From Bifidobacterium cuniculi (GTDB lineage Bacteria; Actinomycetota; Actinomycetes; Actinomycetales; Bifidobacteriaceae), in NCBI RefSeq assembly GCF_000741575.1, contig NZ_JGYV01000005.1, positions 108,398-172,397 on the forward strand: a DNA stretch of 64,000 bases, given 5' to 3'. Shown here piece by piece: positions 60,090-64,000 of the stretch. A program made the position numbers and the translations under genes. Within the stretch, counting starts at the first letter, position 1. Each line of letters starts with the position of its first letter. The notes under the pieces are model-generated. The model ran no database searches. It saw only the letters and a program-made list of their open reading frames with translations, and was not told the origin of the DNA.

Positions 60090-61124
60090 TCAGCCCTCGG
60101 AGCCGCTGCCGGCGTTGGTGCGGGCAGCGTCGTTGACGGCAGCCGGGTTGTGGCGGCCATGCGGGGCGGGCGGTGGATGCAGCTGGTCGTCGCCCAGCGT
60201 CACGTTGTGCCGCTCCACGAGGGCGTGGTAGGCGCGTTTGCGGATGGCGGTGGGGGTGACGCGGTAGGCCGCACGCACCACCACGTTGCGCACGAACTCC
60301 CAGGCATTGGTGAAGCCGTCACGCAGGAAGCGCCACTGCAGGCGGCACTCCTCGCGGAACATGGCGAAGCCGCCGCGCCGCTCGTACGCCTCCTGGTTGG
60401 TGCGGTAGAGCACCAGCGGCTGCGGCACGTTGAGGAAATGCGCGTGGTTGAGCATCATGCGTTCCCACAGCAGATAGTCCTCGAAGCGACCGGCGTTCTC
60501 CGGGTAGCCGCCGGCGTCGAGCACCGCGGCCTTGCGGAAGACGGCGCTGGGATGGTGGACGGGCGACTGCATGCGCGCGTACCGCTCCAGCTCCTTGCCT
60601 TCCGCCGGCAGCAGGCGCACCTGGCCGGGATGGTCCTCGTCGCCCTGGAACTCGCGGATGGCGCTGCCCACCACGTCGATGGTGTCGTCGGAGGCATGGC
60701 CGGCCTTGTGCTGCCCGACGAAGTGCGGCATGATCGTCGAGAAACGGTTGGGCAGGGAGACGTCGTCGCAGTCGGCGCGCGCCACGTAGTCGTATTCGCA
60801 GTACTTCAGCCCCACGTTCAGTGCGTGCGCCAGCCCATGGTTGCGTTCGAGGGGGACGATGGTCACCGTCGGCGGTTCCATCAGCGGATACTCGACGGCG
60901 AACCACACGGCCACGGTCGACTGCAGCGAATCGAGGTAGCGCTGCATCTCCTCGGGCACCGGGCCGTCGCGCACGATCACCACCTGGCTCGGTGGCAGCT
61001 GCTGCTCGATGGTGCCCGACTGCACGGCACGCTCGAGTTCGCGCATGGTGTTGCCGGCGTACACTGACATGAGCAGTGTGAAGGGCGGCAATGCGCGGCG
61101 GTCATGCAGTTCGGAATCGGTCAC
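60090..61124 (-). CDS. GT2 glycosyltransferase (capsule/exopolysaccharide type)
   Basis: 344 residues from GTG 61124. PFTLLMSVYAGNTMRELERA opens the GT-A domain, followed by QVVIVRDGPVPEEMQRYLDS, GLAHALNVGLKYCEYDYVARADCDD (donor DxDD motif) and WERMMLN. It resembles AmsE-type transferases of surface polysaccharides. The start is supported by TACGAT (minus strand, 61132-61137) 7 nt upstream; the GTG at 61130 lies within that spacer. It probably adds a side-chain or primer sugar. Confidence 0.88.
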   Translation of the reverse strand: MTDSELHDRRALPPFTLLMSVYAGNTMRELERAVQSGTIEQQLPPSQVVIVRDGPVPEEMQRYLDSLQSTVAVWFAVEYPLMEPPTVTIVPLERNHGLAHALNVGLKYCEYDYVARADCDDVSLPNRFSTIMPHFVGQHKAGHASDDTIDVVGSAIREFQGDEDHPGQVRLLPAEGKELERYARMQSPVHHPSAVFRKAAVLDAGGYPENAGRFEDYLLWERMMLNHAHFLNVPQPLVLYRTNQEAYERRGGFAMFREECRLQWRFLRDGFTNAWEFVRNVVVRAAYRVTPTAIRKRAYHALVERHNVTLGDDQLHPPPAPHGRHNPAAVNDAARTNAGSGSEG

Positions 61125-61131
61125 GCACACT

Positions 61132-61137
61132 ATCGTA
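61132..61137 (-). promoter_or_regulatory. -10 hexamer TACGAT, leaderless start
   Basis: Minus-strand TACGAT is followed by AGTGTGC (7 nt) and GTG 61124. Confidence 0.5.
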
Positions 61138-61314
61138 AACCACGGTTGCTATGAATCGCGCGCAGGTTTGCGCTCCAAGCGCCCCGCGAACATGACGGGT
61201 GCCATGTTCGCGGGGTGGCGGCGGAAAGCGTGGGCTTGCAGTAGACTGTCCAACAGTTTCGTCGAACACCGTCGGCTGACGGACCGCCGGCTGGTTACCG
61301 AGAAAGGATGCGGC

Positions 61315-62496
61315 ATGACGGAAGCAAAGACCGAGGCGCCGGACCTCGTCATCGTGGGGGCGGGCCTCTTCGGCCTGACCATTGCGCAGCAGGCGGTGGA
61401 GAAGCTGGGCGTGCGCGTGCACATCATCGACGTGCGCGACCACATCGGCGGCAACGCCTACTCGTACATCGACCCGGCCACGGGCGCGGAGATCCACAAG
61501 TACGGCGCGCACCTCTTCCACACGTCCAACGAGCGCGTCTGGGAGTACGTCAACCGCTTCACCGACTTCACCGACTACGTCCACCGCGTCTACGCGACCC
61601 ACGACGGCGAGGTGTACCCGCTGCCGATCAACCTGGGCACGATCAACCAGTTCTTCCACGCGCACTACACGCCCGCCGAGGCGAAGGCGCTGGTGGAGGA
61701 GCAGGCGGGCGAGCTGGCCGGCACCGACCCGACGAACCTCAACGACCAGGGCATCTCGCTGATCGGCCGTCCGCTGTACGAGGCGTTCATCAAGAACTAC
61801 ACCGCCAAGCAGTGGCAGACCGACGCGAGCGAACTGCCGGCGAGCATCATCAAGCGACTGCCCGTGCGCTTCAACTACGACAACCGCTACTTCAAGGACA
61901 CCTGGGAGGGCCTGCCGGAGGACGGCTACACCGCGTGGTTCGAGAAGATGATCGACGACCCGCGCATCACCGTTTCCCTGGGCACCGACTTCTTCGACGA
62001 GTCCCAGCCGCTGAACAAGAAGGCGCTGCTGGAGGCGGGCGTGCCGGTGGTGTACACCGGCCCGGTCGACCGCTATTTTGACTACCAGCTCGGCGAGCTC
62101 AAGTGGCGCACCGTCGACTTCAAGGAAGTGCGCTACGACGAGGACGACCATTTCGGCTGCCCGGTGATGAACTTCTCCGACGCCGACGTGCCGTACACCC
62201 GCGCGATCGAGTTCAAGAACTTCCGTCCCGACCGTGCCGACGAGCAGAGCCACGATTCGACCGTGGTCTGGGAGGAGTACTCCCGCTTCGCCGACCGCGA
62301 CGACGAGCCGTACTACCCGATCAACACCGACGAGGACAAGGCCCTGTACGCCGAGTACAAACGCCTGGCCGCCGAGGAGCCGCAGGTGGTGTTCGGCGGA
62401 CGTCTGGGCACCTACGCCTATTACGACATGGACAAGGTGATCAACCAGGCTCTCATCGCTTTCGACAAGCAGGTCGCACCTCTGCTGGAGCGGTGA
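61315..62496 (+). CDS. glf: UDP-galactopyranose mutase
   Basis: 393-residue flavoenzyme converting UDP-galactopyranose to UDP-galactofuranose, the donor for the GlfT-like transferases in this cluster. The FAD-binding motif VGAGLFGLT is at 15-23, followed by DHIGGNAYSY, KYGAHLFHTSN (substrate loop), the conserved NYTAKQW and RLGTYAYYDMDKV near the C-terminus. ATG 61315 is preceded by GAAAGGATG; the long upstream open frame has no homology. It is followed by a good terminator and then the rRNA operon. Confidence 0.97.
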   Translation: MTEAKTEAPDLVIVGAGLFGLTIAQQAVEKLGVRVHIIDVRDHIGGNAYSYIDPATGAEIHKYGAHLFHTSNERVWEYVNRFTDFTDYVHRVYATHDGEVYPLPINLGTINQFFHAHYTPAEAKALVEEQAGELAGTDPTNLNDQGISLIGRPLYEAFIKNYTAKQWQTDASELPASIIKRLPVRFNYDNRYFKDTWEGLPEDGYTAWFEKMIDDPRITVSLGTDFFDESQPLNKKALLEAGVPVVYTGPVDRYFDYQLGELKWRTVDFKEVRYDEDDHFGCPVMNFSDADVPYTRAIEFKNFRPDRADEQSHDSTVVWEEYSRFADRDDEPYYPINTDEDKALYAEYKRLAAEEPQVVFGGRLGTYAYYDMDKVINQALIAFDKQVAPLLER

Positions 62497-62514
62497 GGTA
62501 ACAGGACTGAAGGA

Positions 62515-62545
62515 GGCCGGGACGGAGTATGCCGTCCCGGCCTTT
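62515..62545 (+). terminator. Rho-independent terminator of glf
   Basis: GGCCGGGACGG (62515-62525) pairs with CCGTCCCGGCC (62532-62542), loop AGTATG, followed by TTTGTG. Confidence 0.85.
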
Positions 62546-62566
62546 GTGTGTCTGGGCAGATGGGGG

Positions 62567-62678
62567 CATGACACATTTTTGGCGCCGGGGAAATTGTGTA
62601 GGCCTCTGGCCCGCACAATTGGGAATTGTGCGGGCCAGAGGCCTACACAATTTCTCACGCCTGTAGAAATGTGTCATG
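62567..62678. repeat. TGACACATTTTTGG element (copy 2)
   Basis: Ends CATGACACATTT and AAATGTGTCATG pair. A perfect inner stem (AAATTGTGTAGGCCTCTGGC and complement, continuing CCGCACAATT) closes at about 62620-62623. Same ends and layout as 24852-24960. It sits between the glf terminator and the rRNA leader. Confidence 0.9.
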
Positions 62679-63173
62679 GGGTTGTTGTTCTTCGTTAAGG
62701 TGGGCAGTTGGTTGGTGGTGTTTTCGTTCTTAAAGCGGGCGTTGGGTGGGGGTGTTTGCGACACGCCGGTGGAGATGTTGTGTTTGTTGGGTTCGGGGCG
62801 TGTCCGGGAGGGGTGGGTTTGCGTTTTGGGTGGTTGTGGTGTAGGTTTTTCTCTTGCTGCCGCTGGGCGGTCGGGTTCCTTCGGGTGCCGGGCTTTCCTG
62901 GTGTGTGGTGGTGGTTTGAGAACTCAAGAGCGTGTACTGTACTACTTCCTCCAGCGTTTGTTGGAGGGTTTGTTTTTTGATTGCCAGTCCAATCCCGCCC
63001 GTGCCTGTGTGGTGTGGGTCAGTGAGAGCTGTGAATGGGGTTGGGAGGTTTTGAGTGGGCATCGCCGTGTCCTGTCTCCTTTTGGGGGTGGGGTCGGTGG
63101 TGTTTCGTTGATTTTCCTTTATGAATAAATCTTGATTGTTTTTTGAGAGTCGTTGTTGATGCTCTCTTCATGT
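62679..63173 (+). promoter_or_regulatory. 16S rRNA promoter/leader region
   Basis: A G+T-biased plus strand with no convincing gene. TTTGAGAACTCAAGAGCGTG at about 62915-62934 matches the conserved leader word seen upstream of actinobacterial rRNA operons (antitermination/processing region). Promoters probably lie within 62683-62910 but I cannot assign them; TTGAGA with TGTACT 16 nt later is a weak alternative. Confidence 0.55.

Positions 63174-64000
<827 letters not shown>

Noticed and set aside
62676..63128. 150-codon plus-strand ORF before the 16S gene
   Set aside because: Val/Gly/Phe/Cys-rich translation of a G+T-biased rRNA leader; no ribosome binding site, no homology, and it contains the conserved rRNA leader motif.

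Overview
The window looks like chromosomal DNA of a Bifidobacterium. It is GC-rich and dense in glycoside hydrolases of bifidobacterial type. It carries the divergent pmt/rsmI pair common in actinobacteria. It ends in the first ~830 bases of a 16S rRNA gene whose sequence is Bifidobacterium-like. I do not assign a species.

Layout. 1-9.2 kb: a sugar locus with a GH3 beta-glucosidase (cut by the window edge), a GH31 alpha-xylosidase with a shortened C-terminus, a GH42 beta-galactosidase, a degenerate ROK protein, a TetR regulator and an acyl esterase. The three hydrolases fit xyloglucan oligosaccharide breakdown. 9.2-11.2 kb: a decaying stretch with a frameshifted GNAT gene, a DedA fragment and a 157-bp palindrome. 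11.2-20 kb: a MacB/FtsX-type ABC pair, an alpha/beta hydrolase, GNAT genes and protein O-mannosyltransferase. 20-25 kb: rsmI, two hypothetical genes and metG. 25-32 kb: a PH-like/zinc-ribbon plus SPFH pair flanked by poly-G tracts, then a heterodimeric ABC exporter. 31.8-47.2 kb: a GH36 alpha-galactosidase, a TatD hydrolase, Kup, small exported proteins, an orphan LuxR-type regulator, a glutamine amidotransferase, an HD protein, an FtsX-like permease with a badly degenerate ATPase partner, an orphan 495-aa protein and an exported nuclease lipoprotein. 47.4-62.5 kb: tRNA-Ser and a galactofuranan/lipoglycan cluster. 62.5-64 kb: rRNA leader and 16S rRNA.

The cell-envelope cluster contains two GlfT2-like polymerising galactofuranosyltransferases, a GlfT1-like transferase, UDP-galactopyranose mutase, a Wzm/Wzt exporter, two further glycosyltransferases and an LtaS-like phosphoglycerol transferase. 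It is the galactan half of the mycobacterial arabinogalactan pathway plus a glycerophosphate-adding enzyme. This matches the chemistry described for bifidobacterial lipoglycan (a galactofuranan carrying glycerophosphate).

The most unusual feature is in the intergenic DNA. About 17 long-arm palindromic elements occupy gene ends and spacers. They fall into at least five recurrent sequence families: 118-120-bp elements ending in CGTTGAGAGATATCAAA, three-unit arrays with an exact 62-bp period, TTGTTCA hairpins, TGACACATTTTT elements and TCTGRCAAAGCGTG elements. Several are perfect or nearly perfect over 34-78-bp arms. A second recurrent pattern is apparent leaderless starts, where a -10 hexamer lies exactly 7 nt before the start codon.
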